DNA of 64,000 nucleotides, from contig NZ_HG322950.1 of the NCBI RefSeq assembly GCF_000689415.1, forward strand, positions 868,001 through 932,000, written 5' to 3'. Source of the DNA: Pseudomonas knackmussii B13. GTDB lineage: Bacteria > Pseudomonadota > Gammaproteobacteria > Pseudomonadales > Pseudomonadaceae. Shown one piece after another: positions 1 to 6,832 of the stretch (position 1 is its first letter; each line of letters opens with the position of its first letter). Under the pieces are notes generated by a model. The model was not told the origin of the DNA. It did not search any database and worked only from the letters and a program-made list of their open reading frames with translations. Both the position numbers and the translations under genes were made by a program.

Positions 1-219
1 ACAAGATTTTTAGCTGCCTTCTTTAGTGGTTTGTTGATTTTAATTTTAGAAGAGTATGTGTACCAAGTGCGTCCGCTGTACTCATTCATAAATTTTCCCT
101 GGCTGAGCTATTCCTTTTTTGCTTTATGTTCTTTCGCTGCTTTCTCTGAAAAGTTTGAAATTATTCTTCAAGTTTTTCATTGGAGTTGTCTTGGTTGGCC
201 TCATCATATTCAGGATTAG
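1..219 (+). CDS. Possible C-terminal fragment of a small hydrophobic protein (partial, weak)
   Basis: A reading frame is open from the first base of the window to a TAG at 217-219 (72 codons visible, start outside). It is rich in Phe, Leu, Ile and Trp, as expected of a membrane protein, and the DNA is much more AT-rich than the rest of the window. Its last 59 bases overlap the 3' end of the opposing repressor-like gene, so the tail may not be real coding sequence. Position beside a Pf-like switch suggests a phage or island gene. No family recognised; it could also be chance. Confidence 0.25.
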   Translation, partial: TRFLAAFFSGLLILILEEYVYQVRPLYSFINFPWLSYSFFALCSFAAFSEKFEIILQVFHWSCLGWPHHIQD

Positions 220-430
220 TTTGGCCGCACTCCGGAGCGATCTTGCCAGTGACTAGCCACAGTGCGTACTGCGGAAATAGCTCCACCACAGCCTCTATCT
301 CTGCATCTGTGATTCGAGCTTTTCCGTTTCTGACATTTCCCCACCGATAGCGATCAATTCCGGTTTGCTTCTCAAACCAGACACTTGTCCGTTCCTTGTT
401 GAACAAGGTTATAAGGCGGTCTTTTATCAT
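161..430 (-). CDS. Pf-like phage repressor / DNA-binding protein (C-type regulator)
   Basis: 89 residues, ATG at 430 preceded by GGGA. The N-terminal half contains a short helix-turn-helix-like segment with TGIDRYRWGNVRNGK at residues 24-38, followed by LFPQYALWLVTGKIAPE. As I recall, this wording is typical of small repressors of Pf-type filamentous prophages and of related Pseudomonas phage regulators, where the repressor is divergent from an excisionase-type gene. The same arrangement is seen here: the divergent gene starts at 539, and the 108 bp between them carry three related palindromes. AT-rich codon use sets it apart from the chromosome. The function as a lysogeny repressor is inferred from sequence style and layout. 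Confidence 0.6.
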   Translation of the reverse strand: MIKDRLITLFNKERTSVWFEKQTGIDRYRWGNVRNGKARITDAEIEAVVELFPQYALWLVTGKIAPECGQTNPEYDEANQDNSNEKLEE

Positions 431-442
431 TCCCGGATAATC

Positions 443-510
443 TACTTAGTAGATTGTACTTATGGACAATCTAGGCTTATGATTTATTACTTAGTAAATA
501 ATACTCAGTA
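443..510. promoter_or_regulatory. Operator region: three TACTNAGTA palindromes between divergent phage regulators
   Basis: The 9-base palindrome TACTTAGTA occurs at 443-451 and 488-496, and TACTCAGTA at 502-510. Two are embedded in longer inverted repeats: ATCTACTTAGTAGAT around the first and ATTTACTAAG/CTTAGTAAAT symmetry around the second. They lie between the start of the repressor-like gene (430, minus) and the excisionase-like gene (539, plus), which is where the operators of a phage genetic switch would be. Spacing between copies is 45 and 14 bases. Which protein binds them is not shown. Confidence 0.65.
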
Positions 511-538
511 AAAGTGCTTTTCATTATAGGTCAAAACC

Positions 539-811
539 ATGGAACAGTCTGGAGTAGTGGGGTTCACCGTCACCGGCGCGCCCGAAAAGATCACTGATTT
601 CCGTACCGCGCCTTTCTGCACACAGATGGTGTTCGCACAAATGCTCGGCCTGGACGAGATCAGCGAGGACGTGGTGCGTGGCTGGGTGGAAACTCGCACG
701 GTGCCATCGGTGAAGATCGGCCGGCGGCGTGTGATCAACCTGCACCGCATTCGCCGCGACCTGGAGCGGGGCAAGTCGATCTTCAGCCAGGGTGATTACG
801 AGGATGAGTGA
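539..811 (+). CDS. Excisionase/MerR-like small DNA-binding protein of a Pf-like prophage
   Basis: 90 residues, ATG at 539; an internal Met at residue 30 (626) is an alternative. The C-terminal half reads VVRGWVETRTVPSVKIGRRR then VINLHRIRRDLE. This is the winged-helix signature of excisionase/AlpA-type proteins, in which the recognition helix is followed by a wing with K-I-G-R. In Pf prophages an excisionase-type gene lies divergent to the repressor and controls excision and replication; the same layout occurs here. The stop overlaps the next ORF start (ATGAGTGA, 804-811), suggesting translational coupling. GC content is already high, unlike the repressor. Family assignment is good; role in excision is inference. 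Confidence 0.6.
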   Translation: MEQSGVVGFTVTGAPEKITDFRTAPFCTQMVFAQMLGLDEISEDVVRGWVETRTVPSVKIGRRRVINLHRIRRDLERGKSIFSQGDYEDE

Positions 812-986
812 GGTGGACGATCGACCTGCGCCGATGCAGTTGGGGTTGTCCGGTTGGGCGTGTCGTTCGCATCCCTTTCTTTATAGAAACCACGGCAGCG
901 GTTGCGTCGATACGTCGCGCCGCTGCGCCGGGGCGGCGACCGGGCTGAGCCTGCCGGACGAGGGCCGGGAAGGAGAGGGCGCATGA
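804..986 (+). CDS. Small ORF linking the phage-type regulator to the HEPN-motif gene
   Basis: 60-codon ORF starting at the ATG that overlaps the stop of the upstream excisionase-like gene and ending in the TGA that overlaps the ATG of the downstream gene (ATGA at 983-986). The product begins MSEVDDRPAPMQLGLSGWA and has no domain I recognise; its second half (Gly, Arg, Ala rich) looks like read-through of GC-rich DNA. It may be the truncated start of a phage gene. The two overlaps are the only positive support. Confidence 0.3.
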   Translation: MSEVDDRPAPMQLGLSGWACRSHPFLYRNHGSGCVDTSRRCAGAATGLSLPDEGREGEGA

Positions 987-1483
987 CCCAGCTGAGCCCC
1001 TTGCCCGCTTTCCCCTTGTCCGAGGCGGAGCTGGAGGCGGCGGTCGGTGCCTTGATCGGCCGGTTGGTGCTGCTGCTGTCGCGCTTCGAGCTGAACCTCG
1101 ACCTCTGCCTGGGCCGCCTGGCCGGTACGGGCGAGGCGGCGCTGCTGGGGCCGCTGGTCGAGCAACTGACGCTGAAGGCCAAGATGGATGCGCTGCGGGC
1201 GATGGTCGCCCGGCGCTGCGCCGACGATGACGCCTGCCTGCGCGAGTTCAACGCCTGGTATGGGCGCATGGATCGCATCCGCGCCCGGCGCAACGCCTTC
1301 ATCCACGGCGGCTGGGCCTTCAACTACTTCAGCCAGGAAGTCAGCAACCTGGCCCCCGGCCTGCCCGGCGCCATCACCCGCAAGGAAACCCGCTACAGCC
1401 TGCCGGCCCTGGAAGAGGAAGTGGCCACGGCAGAAGCGGCGGCGCGGGAGTTTGGTGAGTTGCGCAGGCGGTGGGGGTTCTGA
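983..1483 (+). CDS. Small helical protein with a HEPN-type RN-x3-H motif
   Basis: 166 residues. The start is set at 983 because a clear ribosome site (AGGAGAG, 971-977) precedes this ATG, rather than an in-frame start at 902. The N-terminal 100 residues are Leu/Ala-rich and probably all alpha-helical. Residues 103-111 read RNAFIHGGW: Arg103, Asn104 and His108 form the R-N-x3-H signature of HEPN-fold proteins, many of which are RNases in toxin-antitoxin, abortive-infection or CRISPR systems. No nucleotidyltransferase partner is adjacent. It may equally be a non-catalytic HEPN-like protein of unknown role. The match is to a short motif plus predicted helicity only. Confidence 0.55.
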   Translation: MTQLSPLPAFPLSEAELEAAVGALIGRLVLLLSRFELNLDLCLGRLAGTGEAALLGPLVEQLTLKAKMDALRAMVARRCADDDACLREFNAWYGRMDRIRARRNAFIHGGWAFNYFSQEVSNLAPGLPGAITRKETRYSLPALEEEVATAEAAAREFGELRRRWGF

Positions 1484-1639
1484 GGGATTGCTGATTCGTC
1501 GATGCAATGGTGCCGAGGCGGTTCGCGAGCAAGGACTGGGCGTCCCCCTCGATCCTACGAAGAGCAGCAACACCGCACGGCTCTTGCTCTTGGACTTCCA
1601 GAGAAACCTCCGCACGCGCCGAGCGCCCCTTCAGGAGGC

Positions 1640-1910
1640 CGAGCGAAACCCGCGCTGAGGAGGTTGAGCGACATGGATGTCGCGAGAGCCCCGCGGGCTA
1701 CAGGGACGTACCCTCGGGGTGGGCCTCCGGTGCGGGGGAATTCGCGAGGGAAGCCCGGCTTCATCGGGCCCGTATGGCGGGGCAAGCCCTTTGGTTACTT
1801 TCTGGCGACTGAGAAAGTGACTCGCCCGAGGGGGCGAAACAAAGACTTTCCGAGCACACCGAAGCGGCGCAGAGATACCGAGGCCCGACGCCCATGCGAG
1901 CTTTTTTTGC
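1640..1910. repeat. Probable dispersed intergenic repeat (source of a recurrent spurious ORF)
   Basis: The 571 bases between the HEPN-motif gene and the antitoxin contain no convincing gene. Roughly 1640-1910 is a GC-rich block whose plus strand, read conceptually, contains GKPFGYFLATEKVTRPRGRN. From memory, near-identical short 'proteins' are annotated many times in Pseudomonas and Xanthomonas genomes, always in intergenic DNA, which points to a dispersed repeat rather than a gene. Short inverted segments occur within it (for example GCCCGGCTTCATCGGGC at 1754-1770). Copy number and boundaries cannot be seen in this window. Confidence 0.45.
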
Positions 1911-2054
1911 CCAGCCGCTAGAGGGTGATGCAGAGAAGTGGTGCGCACCGGTTTCTGAGACGCATGGGGCCGCCCTGCGCTTGCCGCCGCTGGCAAAGGC
2001 AGAACGATCTCCCGTATGCTCTCAGTGATTTCAATGATTTCACTGGAGGCACAC

Positions 2055-2300
2055 ATGGCCAGCATCACCATTCGAAACCTGGACGAAGACCTCAAGGCCA
2101 AGCTCCGCGTGGTCGCCGCCAGCCACGGCCGTTCGATGGAGGAGGAGGTGCGGGTCATCCTCGCCAAGGCGCTTTCCAGGGAAGAGAAGCGCGAAGGTCT
2201 GGGTAGCCGGATTCATGCGCGCTTCGCGTCTATGGGCGGGGCCGATATCGAGATACCGGCTCGCACGACCAAGGCTCGTGCTGCGGACTTCGACGAATGA
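2055..2300 (+). CDS. FitA-type ribbon-helix-helix antitoxin
   Basis: 81 residues from the ATG at 2055, which has a strong GGAGG at 2045-2049; an upstream in-frame Met at 2016 lacks one. MASITIRNLDEDLKAKLR is the beta-strand/helix opening of FitA/VagC-like RHH antitoxins, followed by HGRSMEEEVRVILAKAL, the second helix. Such proteins bind their own promoter and neutralise a PIN-domain ribonuclease. The stop overlaps the toxin start by four bases (ATGA, 2297-2300), as expected for a coupled toxin-antitoxin operon. Autoregulation is inferred from the family. Confidence 0.85.
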   Translation: MASITIRNLDEDLKAKLRVVAASHGRSMEEEVRVILAKALSREEKREGLGSRIHARFASMGGADIEIPARTTKARAADFDE

Positions 2301-2716
2301 TCCTGCTCGACACCAATGTTCTTTCGGAACTGATGCGAGCCAAGCCGGACCCAGCGGTGGTCGCCTGGATCGATGCGCAGCCTGTGAATGACTTGCACAT
2401 CAGTGCCATCACCGTGGCAGAGATTCTCTACGGCATTGCCCGGATGCCCGATGGGAAGCGTAAGCAGGCCCTGCATGACTTGGCCCTCGTGATGTTCGAG
2501 GAAGACTTCGCCGGCAACATCCTGCCATTCGATACCGACGCCGCGGTGCACTACGCCGAGCTGGTAGCGGAGAGTGAGTCCAGGGGAAAAATCGCCGATA
2601 TGGCGGACGGGCAGATTGCGGCAATTGCCCGGCTGCATGGCGCACAAATCGCTACGCGGAATGTCCGCCATTTCGAGCACTTCGGGGTTTCGCTGACAGA
2701 TCCGTGGAAGGACTGA
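2297..2716 (+). CDS. PIN-domain toxin (VapC/FitB family ribonuclease)
   Basis: 139 residues, the usual length. PIN catalytic acids are present: Asp5 in LLDTNVLSEL, Glu42 in ITVAEILYGI and Asp104 in IADMADGQIAAIA, followed by the ATRNVRHFE strand typical of FitB. Family members are Mg-dependent endoribonucleases that cut tRNA or rRNA and are held inactive by the RHH antitoxin, whose gene overlaps this start. No broken residues are seen, so the pair is probably functional. Exact RNA target unknown. Confidence 0.88.
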   Translation: MILLDTNVLSELMRAKPDPAVVAWIDAQPVNDLHISAITVAEILYGIARMPDGKRKQALHDLALVMFEEDFAGNILPFDTDAAVHYAELVAESESRGKIADMADGQIAAIARLHGAQIATRNVRHFEHFGVSLTDPWKD

Positions 2717-2744
2717 CAATCAACCGGCAGGGAGGCTGGATGCC

Positions 2745-2927
2745 ATGAAAATGGCTGCGCTGCTAGTGCTAGTGGGGATACCGATGTTTCTGGAGGCAAT
2801 ATCCACCTACAACTTTTGCCAGAAGGCGAGAGGTCGGCCGGTTAGGCGTTTCTTCTCCTGGATGGAGCGCCTGGCGATTGCGCTGTCCGCGCTGCTGATG
2901 GCCCTGATTCTCTACACGATGCTCTGA
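2745..2927 (+). CDS. Small two-helix membrane protein
   Basis: 60 residues with GGGAGG about 10 bases before the ATG. Two hydrophobic stretches (about 3-19 and 41-59) flank a basic loop with RGRPVRRF, so it is probably a two-pass inner-membrane peptide. It lies 28 bases after the PIN toxin on the same strand and could be cotranscribed. No family recognised; coding status is moderately supported by the ribosome site and the regular hydrophobic/basic/hydrophobic pattern. Confidence 0.45.
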   Translation: MKMAALLVLVGIPMFLEAISTYNFCQKARGRPVRRFFSWMERLAIALSALLMALILYTML

Positions 2928-2975
2928 GGCTGCCAGGCAGCTGGCGGTCAGACCGTGTCTTCAACAGGCAAAAAG

Positions 2976-3004
2976 AAAAGGGGTTAGCTTTCGCTAACCC
3001 CTTT
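2976..3004 (-). terminator. Rho-independent terminator of tRNA-Met
   Basis: GGGGTTAGC (2980-2988) pairs with GCTAACCCC (2993-3001) around a four-base loop. On the minus strand the stem is followed by TTTTCTTTTT. It sits just downstream of the tRNA-Met 3' end and would stop its transcript. Confidence 0.85.
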
Positions 3005-3011
3005 CTAGATA

Positions 3012-3088
3012 TGGTGGCTACACCGGGACTTGAACCTGGGACATCAGCATTATGAATGCTGCGCTCTAACCGACTGAGCTATGTAGCC
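3012..3088 (-). tRNA. tRNA-Met (CAT), elongator
   Basis: 77 bases including the encoded CCA (3012-3014). The minus strand starts GGCTACATAGCTCAGTCGGT, has the anticodon loop with CAT flanked by CAGCATT/AATGCTG and ends GTTCAAGTCCCGGTGTAGCCACCA (T-arm plus acceptor). The 5' GGCTACA pairs fully with TGTAGCC, which with the elongator-type arms separates it from initiator tRNA. In P. aeruginosa this tRNA lies next to ychF and is a known insertion site for mobile DNA; accessory genes flank it here on both sides. Confidence 0.97.
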
Positions 3089-3270
3089 GAGTGGCGCGCA
3101 TTTTCCGCATGTCGTTGGGGGATGTCAACCCCTGGCCTACGATAATTTTCTGATCTTTCAACCGTTTAGCGGGAAAGTGCCGATAGCGCTGGCCGATGGG
3201 GGCGTGCATCGGCTTGGCGTGCGCTTCGAGCTGGGGAGGGGAGGCGGCGTTGGCCGCCGGCGCTTGCCTT

Positions 3271-4173
3271 CTATTGCAGCTCGAACACTTCCATCAGTTC
3301 TTCCAGGAAGGCGCTCACCAGCTCGCCCGGCCGGGCGGAGCGGCGCATGGCGGCCTGGAAGTCGACTTCGTAGCGCAGCTGGTCGGGGTTCAGGGCGCGC
3401 AGTTGTTCCTGTTCGACGTGCTTGGTCGCGTAGTGCTGCGGCAGGAAGCCCAGGTGCTGGCCGGAGAGGATCAGCAGGGCGGCGCCGTCCATGCTGTCGG
3501 TGAGGGCGGTGAGGTTTTCCAGGGCGGTGGGGGCGGGCATTTCCGGCAGGGGGTGGCTGGGCCAGACCCATTCGTGTCCGGCCACGTCTTCGCTGTTCAG
3601 CCCGCCGGCTTGTGGGTAGAGCGGGTGGGCGGCGCCGCAGTAGGCGATCTGGGTTTCGCGGAACAGCGGCAGGTAGTCGATGGTGTCGAGGCGATGCCAG
3701 AAGTAGCCGATGGCGAGGTCGAGGTGGCCGTTGATGAGCTTTTCCTCGAGGAAGGTCGAGGACAGTTCGGTGAACTGGAAGTACAGGCCGCGGTGGCGGG
3801 CGCGCAGGCGGGCGATGGCCAGGGCGATGCGCTTGTTGGCCTGCGGGTCGATCTGCCCGAGCAGGCCGATGTTGAGGGTGCCGCCCAAGGTGCGGTTGAT
3901 CTGCTGCACCTCGACACGGAAGCCTTCGGCGGCGGCCAGCAGGCGCCGCGCCGCGTCGACGAACTGGCTGCCCTTGGGCGTCAGGGCGAAGCCGGCGCGG
4001 CCGCGCTGGCAGAGGCGAAAGCCCAGGCGGGTTTCCAGCGAGGCCAGTTGCGCGCTGATGGTCGGCTGGGTGGTGTTTAGGGTGCCCTGGGCGGCGGAGA
4101 TGCCGCCGGCCTCGACCACCGCGAGAAACACGCGGATCAGGCGGATATCCAGTTCCGATACGTTGCCCAGCAT
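3271..4173 (-). CDS. LysR-family transcriptional regulator
   Basis: 300 residues. The N-terminal winged helix spans about 8-66 with FLAVVEAGGISAAQGTLNTT and QPTISAQLASLETRLG; the rest is the ligand-binding domain with LGGTLNIGLLGQ at its start. It is divergent from the NCS1 permease gene, with 287 bp between them and a near-perfect palindrome 22 bp from its own start. That is the usual layout for a LysR regulator controlling the neighbouring permease/amidohydrolase unit. The inducer is not evident; it is probably the transported compound or its breakdown product. Confidence 0.88.
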   Translation of the reverse strand: MLGNVSELDIRLIRVFLAVVEAGGISAAQGTLNTTQPTISAQLASLETRLGFRLCQRGRAGFALTPKGSQFVDAARRLLAAAEGFRVEVQQINRTLGGTLNIGLLGQIDPQANKRIALAIARLRARHRGLYFQFTELSSTFLEEKLINGHLDLAIGYFWHRLDTIDYLPLFRETQIAYCGAAHPLYPQAGGLNSEDVAGHEWVWPSHPLPEMPAPTALENLTALTDSMDGAALLILSGQHLGFLPQHYATKHVEQEQLRALNPDQLRYEVDFQAAMRRSARPGELVSAFLEELMEVFELQ

Positions 4174-4195
4174 CGTTGACCTCGGGGCGACTCAT

Positions 4196-4211
4196 ATAGG
4201 TCGCGATCTAT
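4196..4211. promoter_or_regulatory. Putative LysR operator (ATAG-N8-CTAT palindrome)
   Basis: ATAGGTCGCGATCTAT is a 16-base inverted repeat with a single mismatched pair, in the divergent region between the LysR gene and the permease. Its form and place fit a LysR-type binding site; binding is not demonstrated. Confidence 0.5.
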
Positions 4212-4460
4212 GTGAACAGTGGGTGGCCGGTATTTTATGACCCGCTGCCCGGGCCTAGATTTCGTCTTCGACGGCATCGGCTTGCGCAGGCAGGGACGCG
4301 GGAAGTGGCTGTCACCGGCGGCTCATGATAGGCCGCGGGCTCAGGCGGGCGCCATCGTCCGCCGCCACGAGCACCTTGCGCAACATAGATGGATTCGATG
4401 TTTAAGCAGCCGTATCGAACCCGCCACAAGAACAAGATCGCGCAGAGCAGGAGCGTCCCC

Positions 4461-5963
4461 ATGTCTGGGTCCAGCCATTCCGCCCGCACCGCCGAAACCG
4501 GCGCCGGGCTGGCCATCGAAGGCCATTCCATCGACTACATCCCGGAGTCCGAGCGCCACGCCCGGCTCTCCAGCCAGGGGCCGTTCTGGTTCCTCGGCAA
4601 CTTCCACTTCTTCACCATTTCCATCGGCTTCGTCGGGCCGAGCCTGGGGCTGTCCGCCCTGTGGACAACCCTCGCCGGCGCGCTGGGCATCATGTTCGGC
4701 ACCTTGTTCATGGCCTTCCACGGCTCGCAGGGGCCGGAGATGGGCCTGCCGCAGATGATCCAGTCGCGCGCTCAGTTCGGTTATCGCGGGGTGGTGCTGG
4801 CGTTGCTGGCGACGCTCTTCGTGTTCGTCGGCTTCAACGTGGTGAACGTCTCGCTGATCATGGACGGCCTGCGCAACGTCTTCGGCCTCGAGCCGATCCC
4901 GGTGGCCTGCGCGGTGATCGCCGTGGGCGCGCTGCTGTCGATCTACGGCCACGACCTGATGCACAAGGCGTTCAAGTGGGCGCTGATGCTGACCCTGCCG
5001 CTCTACACGCTAGTGACGGTCGCGCTGATGTTCGGCGCCGGGCAGGCCGATGCGCCGGCCGCGCCGACGAGCCCCCTGGGCTTCAGCTGGGTCGCCTTCG
5101 CCACCCAGTTCGCCATCGCCGCGAGCTACAACATTTCCTACGCGCCTTATGTGTCGGACTACTCGCGCTACCTGCCCAAGCACACCAGTCGCGCCAAGCT
5201 GATCGCCGCTGTATTCCTCGGTGCTTCGCTGTCCGGTGCCTGGATGATCGGCCTGGGCGCCTGGCTGGCTCAGCTGCTGCAGGCGTCCGACGCCCTGGTG
5301 GCGCTGGACCGTGTGGGGTCCTCGCTGCTGCCGGGCCTCGGCCATGTGCTGGTGCTGGTTTCGGTGGCTGGCTTCCTGCCGGTGATCGCCCTCAATACCT
5401 ATAGCGCCATGCTGACCCTGCTGACCGGCGTCGATTCGGTGCGCCGCATCAACCCCACGCCGCGTGCGCGGGTGCTGTCGATCCTGGTCATCACCCTGGT
5501 ATTGCTGGGCTGCGTGCTGTCGATCCGCGGCAATGGCATTTCCATCCTCAACACCTTCCTGGTGCTGATGCTGTATTTCCTGGTGCCCTGGACCGCGGTG
5601 AACCTGGTGGACTACTTCGGCGTGCGCAAGGGCCGCTACGCGATCCCGCACTTCTTCACGCCCAAGGGCATCTACGGCGCCTGGCAGCTGCGCGGCATCG
5701 TCGCCTACGTGGTGGGCTTCGTCTGCATGGTCCCGTTCTTCTACATCTTCGATGCCGCCGCCGGTAAGGAAGTGTTCGTCGGCCCCGTGGCGCGGATGCT
5801 CGACGGCGTGGACATCGCCTGGCTGGTAGGCCTGCTGGTGTCGGGCCTGACCTACTACGTGCTCAGCCGCTCGCTGGACCTGGAAGCGGAGCGCCGCGTG
5901 GTCGACGCCATCAGCGAGCGCGACATCCTCGCCATGGCCCGCCAGGGCGGCGAGCAGCCTTGA
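4461..5963 (+). CDS. NCS1-family nucleobase/hydantoin-type permease
   Basis: 500 residues from the ATG at 4461, chosen because AGGAG lies 7 bases upstream; in-frame Mets at 4389 and 4398 lack such a site. About 12 hydrophobic segments are visible. WFLGNFHFFTISIGF, the SYNISYAPYVSDYSRYLP stretch and LPVIALNTYSAM correspond to conserved parts of nucleobase:cation symporter-1 proteins, which import cytosine, purines, allantoin, hydantoins or related compounds with H+ or Na+. The nitrilase-family gene starts 24 bases after its stop, so the pair probably forms an uptake-plus-hydrolysis operon. Substrate not determinable from sequence alone. Confidence 0.85.
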   Translation: MSGSSHSARTAETGAGLAIEGHSIDYIPESERHARLSSQGPFWFLGNFHFFTISIGFVGPSLGLSALWTTLAGALGIMFGTLFMAFHGSQGPEMGLPQMIQSRAQFGYRGVVLALLATLFVFVGFNVVNVSLIMDGLRNVFGLEPIPVACAVIAVGALLSIYGHDLMHKAFKWALMLTLPLYTLVTVALMFGAGQADAPAAPTSPLGFSWVAFATQFAIAASYNISYAPYVSDYSRYLPKHTSRAKLIAAVFLGASLSGAWMIGLGAWLAQLLQASDALVALDRVGSSLLPGLGHVLVLVSVAGFLPVIALNTYSAMLTLLTGVDSVRRINPTPRARVLSILVITLVLLGCVLSIRGNGISILNTFLVLMLYFLVPWTAVNLVDYFGVRKGRYAIPHFFTPKGIYGAWQLRGIVAYVVGFVCMVPFFYIFDAAAGKEVFVGPVARMLDGVDIAWLVGLLVSGLTYYVLSRSLDLEAERRVVDAISERDILAMARQGGEQP

Positions 5964-5986
5964 ATACGTCGGCAAAGGACCTATCC

Positions 5987-6832
5987 ATGAGCGTTTCCAG
6001 ACCTGTCACCGTAGCCTGCTGCCAGCTGGCACCCAGCGTTGGCGACCTGGCCCACAACCGCCGCCTCGGCGAGCGGGCCATCCGCGAGGCCGCGCTGCGC
6101 GGCGCGCAGGTGGTGGTGTTGCCGGAGCTGGCGCAGAGCGGCTACGTCTTCCATGACTTGGCCGAGGCGCTGGCGCTGTCCGAAACGCCGGAGGGCCCGA
6201 CCCTCCAGCTGTGGCAGGCGCTGGCGCGGGAGCTGGAGATCGTCATCGTCGGTGGCTTCTGCGAGCGCCTGGACGACGAGCGCGTGGCCAACAGCGCAGC
6301 GCTGGTGGATGCCGGCGGCGTGCGGGCCATCTACCGCAAGGCGCACCTGTGGGATGGCGAGAACGCTATCTTCACCGCCGGCAGCGAGGCGCCGCCGGTA
6401 GTGGAGACGGCCTTCGGGCGGCTCGCGGTGATGATCTGCTACGACCTGGAATTCCCGGAGTGGGTGCGCTTGCCGGCCCTCGCGGGCGCCGAGCTGCTCT
6501 GCGCGCCGGTGAACTGGCCGTGGGGGCCGCGTCCAGCGCTGGAGCGCCCGGCGGAAGTGGTGCGGGTGCAGGCCAATGCGTCGATCAACCGCCTGTTCAT
6601 CGCCGCCTGCGACCGTCACGGCAGCGAGCGCGGGGTGGAGTGGGTGCAGGGTTCGGTGATCGTCGATGCCGACGGTTATCCACAAGCCGGCCCGGAGGGA
6701 GAGGGCGGCGAGCAGCTCCTGCTGGCCACCCTGAACCTGGCGGAAGCGCGCAACAAACGCATCAGCCGCTACAACCACCTGCACCAGGACCGCCGGCCGA
6801 GCCTTTATGACGAAGGCGGATTGCTGGGCTAA
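5987..6832 (+). CDS. Nitrilase-superfamily carbon-nitrogen hydrolase
   Basis: 281 residues; the start at 5987 is preceded by AAAGGA with proper spacing. The nitrilase catalytic triad is complete: Glu47 (VVVLPELAQSG), Lys118 (AIYRKAHLWDGE) and Cys151 (LAVMICYDLEFPE). The length and the ICYDLEFPE elbow resemble the aliphatic amidase/N-carbamoyl amidohydrolase branches rather than true nitrilases. Linked to an NCS1 permease, it may hydrolyse a ureido, carbamoyl or amide product of an imported ring compound. It converges on the alcohol dehydrogenase, overlapping its end by four bases. Chemistry is well supported; substrate is inference. Confidence 0.85.
   Translation: MSVSRPVTVACCQLAPSVGDLAHNRRLGERAIREAALRGAQVVVLPELAQSGYVFHDLAEALALSETPEGPTLQLWQALARELEIVIVGGFCERLDDERVANSAALVDAGGVRAIYRKAHLWDGENAIFTAGSEAPPVVETAFGRLAVMICYDLEFPEWVRLPALAGAELLCAPVNWPWGPRPALERPAEVVRVQANASINRLFIAACDRHGSERGVEWVQGSVIVDADGYPQAGPEGEGGEQLLLATLNLAEARNKRISRYNHLHQDRRPSLYDEGGLLG

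Noticed and set aside
1502..1921. Overlapping short ORFs between the HEPN-motif gene and the antitoxin
   Set aside because: Arg/Pro-rich, several frames equally open, no ribosome site. Better explained by a dispersed repeat.
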